The translations under genes were made by a program, and so were the position numbers. Below the pieces are notes generated by a model. That model was not told where the DNA came from and made no database searches. It saw nothing but the letters and a program-made list of their open reading frames with translations. From assembly GCA_035048485.1 (NCBI GenBank), contig CM068581.1:6275430-6339429 (forward strand): a stretch of DNA of 64,000 bases, written 5' to 3'. Each line of letters begins with the position of its first letter. Within the stretch, counting starts at the first letter, position 1. The stretch comes from Pteria penguin. Lineage: Eukaryota; Mollusca; Bivalvia; Pterioida; Pteriidae. This document shows positions 23,041-33,440 of the stretch, one piece after another.

Positions 23041-25430
23041 GCTAGTTATTCACCTGTAGGAAAATTAAGAGAGTGTTCAAGTAGATGGGTTGAAACTGGG
23101 GCAAATGAACATGTAATAGAAGTAATTAAAATGGATATAAGCTGCCTTTCAGAACTATACCCAAGGACGTTGAGTTAACAAACAATAAATCATCATTAGA
23201 TAATCCAGGTTTTGTGGTGAGTGAAGTTCAGAAATTACTTTAAAAAGGTTGTATATCAGAGGTTATTCATATGCCAAAAGTAGTTAATCCTCTAACTGTT
23301 GCTCATAGTAAGTCTGGTAAAGCAAGAATGGTTTTGGACTGCAGACATATTAACTTACATTTGTTTAAATTCAAGCACAAGAATGAGGATGCTACTACTG
23401 CGAGAGATATGTTTTCTCGCGGTGATTATGTTGTTACCTTTGACCTTAAATCTGCATATCATCATATACAGATTTTCCCCGATCATACCACTTATCTTGG
23501 TTTTAGTTGGAAAATTGATGATGTTGTAAGGTATTTTGTCTTCAGGGTGCTTCCTTTCGGTTTGGCTACAGCTGGTTTTATTTTTACGAAGGTAGTTAGA
23601 CATTTTGTTAGGCATATTAGAGAGAAAGGTTACAAGCTTGTCATGTATCTTGACGTCTTCTAAATAGACAATATGATATTGAGATCATCAAAAAGACTAT
23701 AGGTCTTGTATTTGGCCCCTCTACAGCCTTATTCAGACTTTTACTTGAACGTTGCACGCTGACTAACAGGGCGGTGGGGACTATATGACGGGCCTTGTCC
23801 AAACCTCTTTCAGAGGAGACTTGGTCCTGAACCTCGTCCCCTCTGACTGTTAGTCGGGACTCCTACAGATGTAGGGTCTTAGCTCGCTTTCAGACTGGCA
23901 GAGCACGGTTTATCATGTTGATGTCGCATATATTTTTATACCATTATGTGTTTTACAATACCTCACGTGTTTATATTTTTATGACCTCTCAATATGAGAT
24001 AACTGTTGACCCTTATTCTTTACATGGAGGATTAAATGTACTTCCTTTGATTGTTTTGCTGTTACGGTGAGTGGGAAGGTTGGCCCGTAAACCGGTTAAC
24101 CACACCATTTGTTTGGCTTTTGTCAAATTAAATGACCGTCCTAAGTCGGTATCGTAATTGCACTACAATCAAATATTTTTGTAATGTGTTATATGTTCTA
24201 GTATATTATTTATATTCATGTATTGTATAGCTCCATGGTGACTTCTGCCACATAACTGAGCCAGTAACTCCTCTTTTTTCTTTGATGACGGTCTGGCAGG
24301 AGCGAATTCAGCGATCGAAGCCGGTGTACTGAGCGGAATTATTCGTAAGGAGTTATCGGGTTTCGGATTTTTAATCGCAAATGAAAAGTGCTCCTGGTTA
24401 CCAACGCAGTATGCATTATGGTTAGGTTTATATTGGGATTTTGAGAAAGGAATAGTCAACGTCTCAGATGACAGAGTTCGTAGAGTTATTATTTTGATAA
24501 GTGATGTTTTGAGTCGTATAGGTCTTGGGGAATTGTTGGTAACTGTAAAGCTATTAGCCAGTGTTGCTGGTCAAATAATAAGTTATAAATGCATTCTTGG
24601 TGATGTAGTTCAATTTAATAGCAGAATATGTTTTTCTGTATTCAATCGAGAGCCAGTTGGAATGCAAAGGTTAAGGTTACTTATGGTTTATTACAAGAAC
24701 TTCAGTTTTGGGTAGATAATTTAGAAAAACTAAATGCACCAGGTACTAATTTTAGCATGGTGAGTGAAATTCAGCCTACAGAAAGCACTGTGTTTAGTGA
24801 TGCATCAAACATCGGATATGGAGGTTATGTTGATACTGGAATATAGAAAGATGAAATAGAAAATCAGTCATGTGTGACTCAGGTACATCAAAAATATTTA
24901 AATCTCCTTAGACAGAAGGATCAAGGAGCGAATGTCCCTCAGAATGGGACAATAATAAGTGGGTCATGGAGTGCTCACGAGAGCGCGAAGAGTTCAACAT
25001 GGAGGGAACTCGAGGCTCTTAACAGGGTTATTCAGAGTAATGTAGATATCTATCCGGCAAGAGAATTGGTGTTGTCAGTGTCAACAAGAATGTGAGTCAT
25101 ATTTTAAAAATTGGTGGTAAAACATGGTGTCCAGAATCAAGTGGCATAGATGCTTTTCAATTTTCATGGGCTGTAGGAAAGCTTTGGATTGTCCCTCCTC
25201 CGAAGTTGATATCTAAAGCATTGCAGAAATGTCAGGCTACATTTGTTGTACCAATGTGGCAATCAGCTCCGTTTTGGCCTGTTATTTTGTTTTGTAGAAA
25301 TTATCTTAAAAGTACATATTTGTTTTCATCTAATGATGTCATAGTTTGCGGGAGGCATAAAGAGGACATTTTCTCTAGAAAGCCAATTAAATTCAATATG
25401 TTAGCTTTACATTTTGATTTTAATGTTTGA
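23041..25430 (+). pseudogene. RT/RNase H polyprotein, interrupted
   Basis: Pieces in order: GKLRECSSRWVETGANEHVI; after a one-base shift near 23128, NGYKLPFRTIPKDVELTNNK and NPGFVVSEVQKLL, a stop (23238), then the RT core HSKSGKARMVLDCRHINLH, VVTFDLKSAYHHIQI, FRVLPFGLATAGFIFTK and VMYLD. Here a PLE end (23654-24281) is inserted, and the frame resumes with DDG and continues SGFGFLIANEKCSW, WLGLYWDFEKG and LASVAGQIISYKCILGDV (thumb). The RNase H follows with VFSDASNIGYGGYV (first Asp) and STWRELEAL (Glu). A jump from HILKIGG to KTWCPESSGIDAF appears to have lost a stretch of RNase H C-terminal sequence; QSAPFWPVI closes the region. The DIRS/Ngaro-type RT assignment is firm by motif; the details of the deletion are inferred. 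Confidence 0.85.
23654..24281 (+). mobile_element. PLE-family 3' end inserted in the RT active site
   Basis: A 5'-truncated copy that keeps about 45 C-terminal codons (ending ERCTLTN-like near 23750) and the same 3' region as 12100-12668, ending TTTTTTCT. TTGA is present on both sides (23650-23653 and 24282-24285), a plausible short TSD. The host frame reads TAT CTT GAC before the insert and TT GAT GAC GGT after it, so the insertion splits the YLDD catalytic motif. Confidence 0.85.
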
Positions 25431-25472
25431 TTATGTACAGATGCTTATTATGTATTTATTTTATTAGGTATC

Positions 25473-26466
25473 CATTTAAAACATTCAGTTAAGAAAGATC
25501 TTCAGTTGAGTGGTGTAGGAAGTGGTGATCCAATTTTGCATGATTTAGCTGATCGCATGTCACAATATCTTATCCAATCGAGGAGTGATAACACTGTTAC
25601 TTCGTACTACAATTATTTTAAGCGTTGAAGGATTTTCATCGAAGAAAAAGGTTGTAACGCTTTGCCTGCTTTACCTATACACGTGGCATTATATCTTACG
25701 CATCTACTTGATTCTGGATCCTCTTCGCATGTTATAAATAGTGTTGTATATGCCATTAAGTGGGTTCATTCGATTAATGGACTTGCTGATCCGACGGATA
25801 ATTCTTATGTAAAATCTCTACAAGAGGCCGCGAAGCGTCTTGCCACTCCTGTTGCCACTAAGAAAGATCCAGTGACGTCTAAGATGTTGACTGAGCTTTG
25901 TAACAATTATGTAGATTTCAATGACCTTTTAATTGTTAGAGATATAGCAATGATTTTATTAGCCTTCTCAGCATTTTTGCGTTATGATGAGTTAAGTCAT
26001 TTGAAATGCTCTGATTTAGTTATATTTGATTCTTATATTGCTATCACTATACAGAGATGTAAAACTGATAGAGTTAGACAAGGTAATGAGGTCCTTGTAT
26101 CTAAAGGTTTTTCTAGTGCATGTCATGTTCATGGATTACTTAAATATATAAATCTAACTGGTATTGATCTTAAGTCTGATGATTACTTGTTTAAACCGAT
26201 TTTTCGTTATAAAGGCATAGCTAAATTAATTTATAAAAGAAAGACATTAAGTTATACTGCTGCTAGGGTTAAAGGCCTTGTGTCCGAATCTGAATTTGGG
26301 TTTACATTCGCTGAGGTCGGGAGGTGCCACAGCGGCAGTTGCAGGTAATGTTAGTGAAAGATGTATCATGCGTCATGAACGTTGGAAATGTGAAGGCAGT
26401 AAAGATCGGTATGTTCAGGATTCTGTACAAAATAGGTTGTCAGTGTCTGCATCTCTGAATCTATAA
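25473..26466 (+). pseudogene. Tyrosine recombinase of the Ngaro/DIRS element
   Basis: The N-terminal SAM-like part begins near 25473 (KKDLQLSGVGSGDPILHDLA; SRSDNTVTSYYNYFKR), hits a TGA at 25626, and continues FIEEKGCNALPALPIHVALY. The catalytic domain shows the first Arg in AFLRYDELSHLKCSD, the Lys in QRCKTDRVRQGNEV, and, after a frameshift near 26300, HSLRSGGATAAVAGN (HxxR), then HERWKCEGSKDRYVQDS with the His/Trp position and the nucleophilic Tyr. All RKHRHY-type residues are present, so the enzyme was functional in the ancestor. It would join the circular DNA copy to the chromosome. The stop and frameshift make this copy inactive. Confidence 0.88.
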
Positions 26467-26642
26467 TTAATATTCATTTATTTATATGAATAAAATTTCT
26501 TATATGTAAAGAATTCTGATAGTGATGATATACAAGCATATCTGTACAATATATACATGTATATATATTATATTGCTCATTTATTTGTATTATTAGCAAC
26601 CTTTGCTATGCTTTCTCGCACCCTTGCTTTGTTCAAATTTTT

Positions 26643-26712
26643 CTACATATTCCACGGGCTGTCGGCAATCTAATATAATTGTTGTGTCATCTAGTGAGTG
26701 GAGGTAAGACTT
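26643..26712 (+). repeat. Split direct repeat B1
   Basis: CTACATATTCCACGGGCTGT to GGAGGTAAGACTT, 70 bp. It matches B2 at 27293-27363 with few differences and joins A2 directly. Confidence 0.92.
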
Positions 26713-26855
26713 CATATTTTCCGCGGTTCGTAGAAAACGGAAAATTATTGTCTTGCCGATTCGTAATATAGAATTCATGGTCCGTTGATTTTGGCGGTAA
26801 ATGTAAGCGTGGTCAGTTCTAGTCCAGCCACTAAACAGAAAACACCTCATTTTTT
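26711..26855 (+). repeat. Split direct repeat A2
   Basis: Matches A1 (22099-22252), starts at the B1 junction and shares the dinucleotide TT with it. Confidence 0.92.
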
Positions 26856-27292
26856 CCTAATGGGGTATATTATTATTATTATATAATGAATTATGAATAT
26901 AACAATAGGTTATTCACAAAATTGTTGATTGTGAATTAGGTATAATGATAAATAAAATATAAGCGAGGTCTGTCGCTTAACGATCTTGGTGACATGACAT
27001 TTGTGTGATTAGCGCACGGCTACAGATGCAGGTTTCCATAGTGAATTTTTTCTTTCGGCTTAGTATTTTTATCTTTGGTTTTTCCTATCCGGTCATGAAT
27101 ACCCGCTAAAAGATCGTTTGATGTATAATTGAAATTTTAATGTTATGATTGTGTAAGTTTAATTTTCTTGTACGTGATTAATTGTACCTAATCAAATGTT
27201 GTATAAGTGTGAATGTATTCAGCTAATTCATGCTTATACGTATTATACGTAAATTATTTATGTTTATAAATATGTTAATAAATGTCGACTCC

Positions 27293-27363
27293 CTACATAT
27301 TCCACGGGCTGGTCGGCACTCTAATATAATTGTTGTGTCATCTATTGAGTAGAGGTAAGACTT
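27293..27363 (+). repeat. Split direct repeat B2 (element end)
   Basis: Copy of B1 with one inserted G. Sequence similarity ends at GGTAAGACTT, marking the 3' boundary of the element. Confidence 0.9.
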
Positions 27364-27755
27364 ATTGCTGTTTACTCTGCCTAAAACACACTTTTTGGGA
27401 TCACTAGATATTTACGTCCATCATATCCCACGCATGCTCATGCGCATTCTCTTTAAGGACCAGAGTAAAGAGATATCTTGTAATTTGCAAAATAAACCAC
27501 ATGCCATCATGCAAGGAAATCAGATTTTTCAAAATTTCAATTTCAAATTGGCAATGTGCCGATATCCGTTGAGATTTTGTCAAATAAACATGGTAACGCA
27601 TTATGCATATTTAGTTTCATTCAGTTGTTGTAATTTTCGAACCAAACCGGATTTTATCTCTAGAAAGGGGGGCGTACTGATTTCAGGGGGATGAACTAAA
27701 CGGTCGTTTTCTCCCTGGGGGATAATATATGCTGGGTCGGGAGTCTATGCTACAA
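27364..27755. other. Non-coding flank, nothing recognised
   Basis: Open frames of about 65-109 codons occur on both strands (27365-27694) but match nothing I know. No repeat is visible. Confidence 0.4.
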
Positions 27756-27824
27756 CACCGGTCGTTACTATGATTGAAGTGGCATACGCCCGGTCGTAAC
27801 TGATGACTGAAGCAGCATACACCT
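27756..27824. repeat. 33-bp minisatellite units, left of a TIR element
   Basis: About two units of the 13.9-14.9 kb family (GCATACGCCCGGTCGTAACT) ending at the inserted TIR element. They continue at 28806. Confidence 0.9.
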
Positions 27825-28805
27825 GGGTCCGGCACCATAAATTAAGAATATACTTAAGGACAGAGGCGGGAGTCAGATTTTTTTATCTCTGCGTTGAAGA
27901 GTTCCACCCTGTCCGTGTACGATAACCGGCAGAAGTTCCGCTTTGACTCCGTACTTTTCTTTGCCCGCTGCAAAAGGCATAATAACACTTGAGTCAATCC
28001 CATTGTTAGTCACACTTCAATGCTCATATAAATCAGGATTCGTAACCTGAGTAGTCATTATAATTATCCAAGGAAAGGAAATGAATCTGTTCAAAGGGAA
28101 TCTGAAGAAGAAAGTGAGGCAAATATTTCCAATCATTTTCTTGGAAATGCCTTATAGGTATTTTACATACTATTTTATGCGTTTTTGCAAAGACTGCAAT
28201 GTATATTGTAGGTACTGAGCGTTGTGCTGGCAAGACTGTATCACCAAGAGAGATAACTCTCATTGATGGTTTACAGAATAAATGCAAGTGTCACTTTCCC
28301 AGTGCCAATTTCATAAAAGGTACAAGGGAAAGGTCCCAAGTTCCTGTCTTTATTTAGAAATATGTATTTCAGAGATCTTGTATCTGAATTCTGAACAGAA
28401 AATATCTGCTAGAAAATTTTTTATTGTGAATTGTGTATTTCTGCCTATATGAGGAAATTCCATGTTCTGTCAAATCAGGAAGTTGGAAAATCTCAAAATG
28501 TTTATTGGTAACCATATCAAAGGTTACAATGAAACTCAGTGATGCTCAAGTTTAATACAGCACCTCAAAATTGATAGAAAGATATCTGAAAATTGAATAA
28601 CTGGGATCTGTCCTTAAGTCATAATTTCATATTCCTCTCTTCATCTATGCATTAATAACTGGGATTTGAATTTTATTTAGTTTTATTCTGTTAATAAATA
28701 GAATTAAACCATTCTGCATGAGAATTTATTTGAACGTTTGATAATGGAATAAATTAAAATGAAATATTTGACTTCAGTATATTCTCAGTTTATGGTGGCG
28801 GACCC
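27825..28805. mobile_element. 981-bp TIR element in 33-bp repeats
   Basis: The left end GGGTCCGGCACCATAAATTA and the right end in reverse, GGGTCCGCCACCATAAACTG, form TIRs of about 35 bp with several mismatches (27825-27859 and 28771-28805). A second inverted pair, ACTTAAGGACAG near 27852 and its complement near 28608, lies inside. The 33-bp repeat continues on the other side with almost no duplication, so the TSD is 0-2 bp or unresolved. No transposase is encoded, and the superfamily is unknown. Confidence 0.78.
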
Positions 28806-28935
28806 TGGTCATAGCTGATGATTGAAGCAGCATACGCTCGGTCGTAACTGATGATTGAAGCTGCATACGCCCAATGGTAACTGATTATTGAATCGGCATA
28901 CATGTACATCCGGTCGTATCTGATAACAGATTGGG
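28806..28935. repeat. 33-bp minisatellite units, right of the TIR element
   Basis: Three to four diverged units (GATGATTGAAGCAGCATACG) continuing the array interrupted at 27825. Confidence 0.88.
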
Positions 28936-29049
28936 CATAAGTTATTACAACATTATTTGTGTCCTCTCCCTAAAATTACAACACAATTATAAAGCCACAA
29001 ATGGCGGTACATGCAAGAACATATAATAACATTTAATTGAAAATAGATA

Positions 29050-29105
29050 TACAACTAAGAAGAAAAAGAAGTAGAAGAAGAAGAAGAGAAGAAGAAGACA
29101 TACTA
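29050..29105. repeat. (GAA)n-like microsatellite
   Basis: An imperfect aag/aga trinucleotide run just beyond the 3' end of the minus-strand LINE. On the LINE strand it is a TTC repeat and may be the element's simple-repeat tail. Confidence 0.8.
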
Positions 29106-29139
29106 ATGATGATATATATAGTGAACCTAATTTATTAAT

Positions 29140-29571
29140 TCAGAATCTCTTGGAAAATTGCAAAAACCTTTGAACAGAAAGAATAATCTTTTCATTTTCT
29201 TTACTGCTTAATGATATATCACCAAACAATAGTTTATCAACAGTTAAAGGCTGGAATTGACACAAGGCAGTATATAGGTTAAATCGTTGATTGTTATAAT
29301 TAGGGTACCTCAGCAGAAAATGGAAAGAATCTTCATATGGGTGACCGCAACTGCAAGTTTGATCAAATACTAAATTAACTCTGAATATGTCAGCTTTTAA
29401 TATGCTACATTTATTTCTTAATCTTGTTATATAGATGCTACTTTTTCTATCCCCTGTATGAAAGTAAGAATGAATTTTATTAACCCCATTTCTGTTTTTA
29501 AGAGCAAGTTTAAATTGATTTAAGGTATAATTATGTCTTAACTCGAAGTCGAGGTCATCCCAAAGTTCCAT
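29140..29571 (-). pseudogene. LINE ORF2 C-terminal segment
   Basis: A 143-codon open stretch: ELWDDLDFELRHNYTLNQFK, then RNKCSILKADIF, then a CSCGH..EDSFHFLLRYP motif (Cys/His cluster after the RT thumb, usual in LINEs of this type), ending FLQFSKRF. It belongs to the LINE described at 29110-32285. Confidence 0.85.
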
Positions 29572-29749
29572 TGATAATGGAAAAAAGGAGTTTAATGTAT
29601 TATTTAATCTTTACTTTGGAATCATGTCGTCTCTACTACTCCGTAAAGTCCTTTCATTATTTCGATTAAATGGTAAAACAATATTTGTTAAAAACTTGGG
29701 GCAATATTATTACGAATTTTGTAAAATAAATTAAGTTTTCCTCGTTGGT

Positions 29750-29906
29750 AGCAACCATTTGATCTTTAAGGGGGGGGGGGGGGCGTCAGGAAGATTTTCA
29801 CAGGCCTGAATATTTTTTTTTTGTCCAATTTCAGAGAGAAAAATTTGAGCCGGACTTTTTTGCAAAGTCTTCCTGCCCCCCGCCCCATAAAAATCAATTG
29901 GTTGCT
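29750..29906. mobile_element. 157-bp MITE inside the LINE
   Basis: AGCAACCATTTGATCTTTAA at the left pairs with the complement of the right end (AGCAACCAATTGATTTTTAT), and the pairing continues through a G run and CAGGAAGA. Arms are about 45 bp with mismatches. LINE coding resumes on both sides. No clear TSD. Confidence 0.75.
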
Positions 29907-30084
29907 CCCTAAATAGATTCACGACAAGCGTACAATGGTAAACCACTTACATGTCTGGCCGCCTCTAGTTAAACTTTTTCTAATTTGTTTTCGTCATAAG
30001 AAAAACAACCGCCCCATACCTCGCACACATATTCTAATGTTGGAAGAATAAAAAAGTTATAGATTTTAGATAGTGTAGATCTAC

Positions 30085-30573
30085 TTAAAGTTTAAAGTGT
30101 TTTAAGTTTACGAAGTGCATTGATTTTTTTATAAGCAGAATTGCATATGTTGTTAATATGGGACGACCATTTCCCATAAATGTTAGGCCAAAATGTTTAT
30201 GTTCAAGTGTGTCGTGTACCTTTATACCATCAAAATTTACCTCAGTATGATCGTAACAATTGTTTGCGCTAAAATACAGAACTTCCGTTTTTGGTGGATT
30301 AAAAGTAATTAGCCACTTGTTTGACCATTCTTTTAAGATTTTCAAATCATTATTTATTACTGACTCTATTTCATTTTTATCTTCAGACGAGATTGACATA
30401 GAAGTATCATCTGCAAATAATCTTGCAATACTAGAAAAGTTGTCGGCTATGTCATTAATGAATATTAAAAACAGAAGGGGGCCCAACACAGACCCCTGGT
30501 GAATCCCAGCATTGGTTGATAGAAATTCTGAACAAGAACTACGTACAAAAACAGACTGTTGCCCATCAGACAA
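30085..30573 (-). pseudogene. LINE reverse transcriptase core segment
   Basis: A 162-codon open frame with SDGQQSVFVRSSCSEF, GIHQGSVLGPLLFLIFINDI (RT motif B region), the catalytic FADD in LFADDTSMSI, and WSNKWLITFNPPKTEVLYFS. These are the usual blocks 4-7 of non-LTR RTs. The frame is open here but broken on both sides. Confidence 0.9.
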
Positions 30574-30800
30574 GTAATTTTTTTAAAGAGAGAGGACATT
30601 GCCAGAAAACCGATATGCTTGAAGTTTTATTAAAAGTCTCGTGTGCCAAACCTTATCAAATGCCTTTGATACATGTATTTTTCTTATATTTCCTGTTTAT
30701 GCAAATATTGTGATTTTCTATCAGTTGATATACAGTGGGATTGTTGGACAGAAATGCAGATTGAAGATGATATAACAAACTGTTATCAAGCATATAATTA

Positions 30801-30972
30801 CGTTGGTTGATTGATGTTTTACGTCGCTTTCAACAATATTTCAATTATATCGCGACATGGAAGCAGAAGGTTACCAACCTCTTAAACATAGTGGCGCAAC
30901 CCGGGAATCGAACCCGGATCGTCGGCGCCCCAAGCCAAGCGCTTATTCACTACACCACGCCTGCCCCCCCCC
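30801..30972 (-). mobile_element. tRNA-derived SINE, family B (copy 1)
   Basis: Minus strand: head GGCGTGGTGTAGTGAATAAG, B-box GGGTTCGATTCCC, a body with CTTCTGCTTCCATGTCGCGA, and tail AGCGACGTAAAACATCAATC. The TSD CATATAATTA lies at 30791-30800 and 30973-30982. It is inserted in the LINE RT. Confidence 0.92.
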
Positions 30973-31469
30973 CATATAATTATGAAGATGTTTATGAATA
31001 AGCCTTTCAAATACTTTACCTACAGTACCTAACAGCGCAATAGGCCTGTAATTACATGGCTGATGCATATCACCTTTTTTAAAAAGAGCCATACCTCTCG
31101 CTTTTTTTCAAAGAGTTGGAAAGGCTGATTGGTTCGAACACATTTTAAATAAAATATATAAGGGCACACTAACGGAAGAAGCAGTGTTTTTTAACATCTG
31201 ATGGCTTATTTCATCAAGCTCAGTTGCCTTATCTAGTTTAAGGGACATCAGTACGTCAATAATATCATCTTGTAAGATATTAATATTACCAATATTAGTG
31301 TAATCGGTTCTACGGGGAAAATCGGGAATTTTAACATCACTATCTTCTATGGTTGAAATATCAGCAGAATATTCATTTAGCAACTCAGCTTTTCCCTTTT
31401 CATCAACTTTTATTGTACCCGATGAATTGATTAATTTAGGGATAGAATTAACAGTTCCAGAAGATTTTG

Positions 31470-31748
31470 AAGCCGGTGTGGCCTAGTGGATAAGGTGCTC
31501 GGCTCGTGATCGATAGGTCGCGGGTTCGACTCCCGCCCGGGGCACACCGGTGTTCTGTCTTTCGGATGAGACAGTAAAAACCGAAGTCCCGTGTCACGGT
31601 AGGCGTGGCACGTAAAAGATCCCTCACTGCTTCGGGTGGGTCCGTTGCAAAGGTCTAAATTTGTATGCAATGCATCAGGCAGATGCCGTCACCATATACG
31701 TGAAATAATCGTGGAGTGACGTAAAACAATAATCAAACAAAAAAAAAA
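31470..31748 (+). mobile_element. tRNA-derived SINE, family A (copy 2)
   Basis: Head GCCGGTGTGGCCTAGTGGAT, B-box GGGTTCGACTCCC, the same body as copy 1, tail TGACGTAAAACAATAATCAA and poly-A. A perfect 13-bp TSD, CCAGAAGATTTTG, lies at 31457-31469 and 31749-31761. It is inserted in the LINE in the opposite orientation. Confidence 0.95.
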
Positions 31749-32285
31749 CCAGAAGATTTTGTTATTGTTTTAACTAATTTCCAAAAGTCTTGATTGTTAT
31801 TGTTAGCGAACTGGTCAACTAAACCATACACATCCATAAAGTAAAATTCTCATGCAAACTTTTTCATATTGTTAACGCGATTTCTTTGACGCATGTAATT
31901 GATTAATACCGTTTCAGAAGATGAAAGTTTAACCTTTTTTTTTTAAATCTCTCCCTTTTTCTAATTTCCAAATTAAACAAAGGTTTGTCTTTAGCCCTTA
32001 CAGTAATCAGTTTTGTAGGTATATGTTTTCGAGCAATTTGAATATATATTTGAGTAAAGGTTTCACAAGCTATTTCAATGTCATTATCTAATATAGTATC
32101 CCAATTTACTTTTGAGATTTTATTGTCAAAAGATGAAAAATCAGTTTGTTTATACAACCATATATTTCTATTGAATTTCTCTTTACACTTTACAAAAATC
32201 TCCCTCAGTTGCATTATGATCCGAAATATTACGATGTATCTATAACAGACGAGAATCCAACCGAACACTCTCGAACTAAAATCTG

Positions 32286-32754
32286 GTCAAGGAAAATAAC
32301 GTGACAATGAAACTCGAGCTTTATCCGATTCTTACATTTGTTTCACTTTTCGTTTTTTTTTTTTTTTTTTTTTTTTTTGGCCTCGGTGTTTATGTATAGT
32401 TCTTTTTTCTACCGCAAATTTGCTTTTCCCGTGCTCGTATTCCTCCATGTGAAACATTGTTGTTGTTTTCTACAGTGAATATCCTCGCACGCGCATGATT
32501 ATGGGCGGAGCAACGCCTTATTTGGAGAATTCAAATCAACTGAATTTAATTCGACTCAGTTACCTTTATTCTACGAAAACATTGAGGGATTTCATAATTA
32601 ATACAATACAGGAAAAATAAGATATTATTCTAATAATCGTTTTCATGCTATAATTTTCGAGTCTCGAACCAGGTCCCTTTAAAGAGAGCATATGACTGAA
32701 AACTGAGAAAAACAATTGATTATTTCGGAGAAGGAGGGGCATATTGTTTTCCTT
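32286..32754. other. Non-coding flank with poly-T
   Basis: A T run of about 30 bases lies at 32349-32379. No gene or repeat otherwise recognised. Confidence 0.45.
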
Positions 32755-33440
32755 CTGTCGGTCGGTCGGTCAGTCAGTCGGTACATTTGCAGTTTCCGCT
32801 CATTATCTCTGGAACCAATACAGATATTGAATTGATATTTGGTATACTGATACATCACAAGGATATCTAGGTCAGGTTTAAACTTGATTATTGTTCAATA
32901 ATTTTTCTCATAGATTTTTTGTTGTCAGAGTATTCCCTTTTGGACTTTGAAAATTTCGTAAAATATGCAGTTTCAGCTTATTATTTCAGGAATGGATAAA
33001 GATTACTGAATTTGGTATAAAAAATTTTTGCGCTCATTGTCTCATGAACGGATAAAGATATTGAATTGATATTTTGCATAAAGATACATCTTAAGTATAT
33101 CTAGGTCAAGTTAAAATTTGGTTTTGGTTCAATAATTTTTGTAAGAGTTATTCCCCTTGGACAAAAAAAAAAAAAAAAAAACAAACCATATTTCGTACAG
33201 TTAGCAGTTCTCTTCACTTTCTCAGGAACAGCTGAATATATTGAATAGATATTTGGTATACAGATACATCTCAAGGATATCTAGGTTAAGTTGATGATAT
33301 ATATTTAAGGTATGGTTCAATTTTTTTTGTTGTCAGAGTATTCCCTTTTGGACTTTGAAAATTTCGTAAAATATGCAGTTTCAGCTTATTATTTCAGGAA
33401 TGGATAAAGATTACTGAATTTGGTATAAAAGTATGAAGAT
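32755..33440. repeat. About 200-bp tandem/dispersed repeat, three diverged copies
   Basis: The block with GATACATC..AAG(G/T)ATATCTAGGT recurs near 32850, 33090 and 33262. A stretch of about 108 bp beginning TTTTTTGTTGTCAGAGTATT is repeated almost perfectly at 32917 and 33326. The block starts with a short (TCGG)n run at 32758. Confidence 0.85.

Larger units (their letters stand above)
22099..27363 (+). mobile_element. Ngaro/DIRS-type tyrosine-recombinase retrotransposon
   Basis: The order is repeat A1 (22099-22252), gag (22308-23018), RT/RNase H (about 23041-25430), tyrosine recombinase (about 25473-26466), then B1 (26643-26712), A2 (26711-26855) and B2 (27293-27363). All repeats are direct. 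The A1-body-B1-A2-B2 arrangement is the split direct repeat structure described for Ngaro and PAT elements, which integrate through a circular intermediate using a tyrosine recombinase and need no target duplication. No methyltransferase domain was seen, which favours Ngaro over DIRS1-like. The copy is dead: pol has a frameshift, a stop, an inserted PLE end and a probable internal deletion, and the recombinase has a stop and a frameshift. Confidence 0.86.
29110..32285 (-). mobile_element. LINE with RT domain, decayed, host of nested insertions
   Basis: Read from 32268 downward on the minus strand. A linker comes first (NIWLYKQTDFSSFDNKISKV; ARKHIPTKLITVRAKDKP; EIRKRERF). Then, after a SINE (31470-31748), comes the start of the RT (LDKATELDEISHQMLKNTAS, SVPLYILFKM). 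A second SINE (30801-30972) interrupts it. The RT core with GIHQGSVLGPLLFLIFINDI and LFADDTSMSI follows at about 30573-30085. After that come LEYVCEVWGGCFSYDENKLE-type thumb sequence, a MITE (29750-29906), and a C-terminal domain with CSCGHPYEDSFHFLLRYPNY ending near 29140. The 5' endonuclease is not visible. The clade is Jockey/CR1-like by impression only. Confidence 0.87.

Noticed and set aside
31471..31545. Functional tRNA gene
   Set aside because: The tRNA-like head is attached to a SINE body with poly-A and a perfect TSD; the same head recurs at 10171 (minus). The other tRNA-like heads (20661, 20973, 30972, 55701, 8414) are judged the same way.
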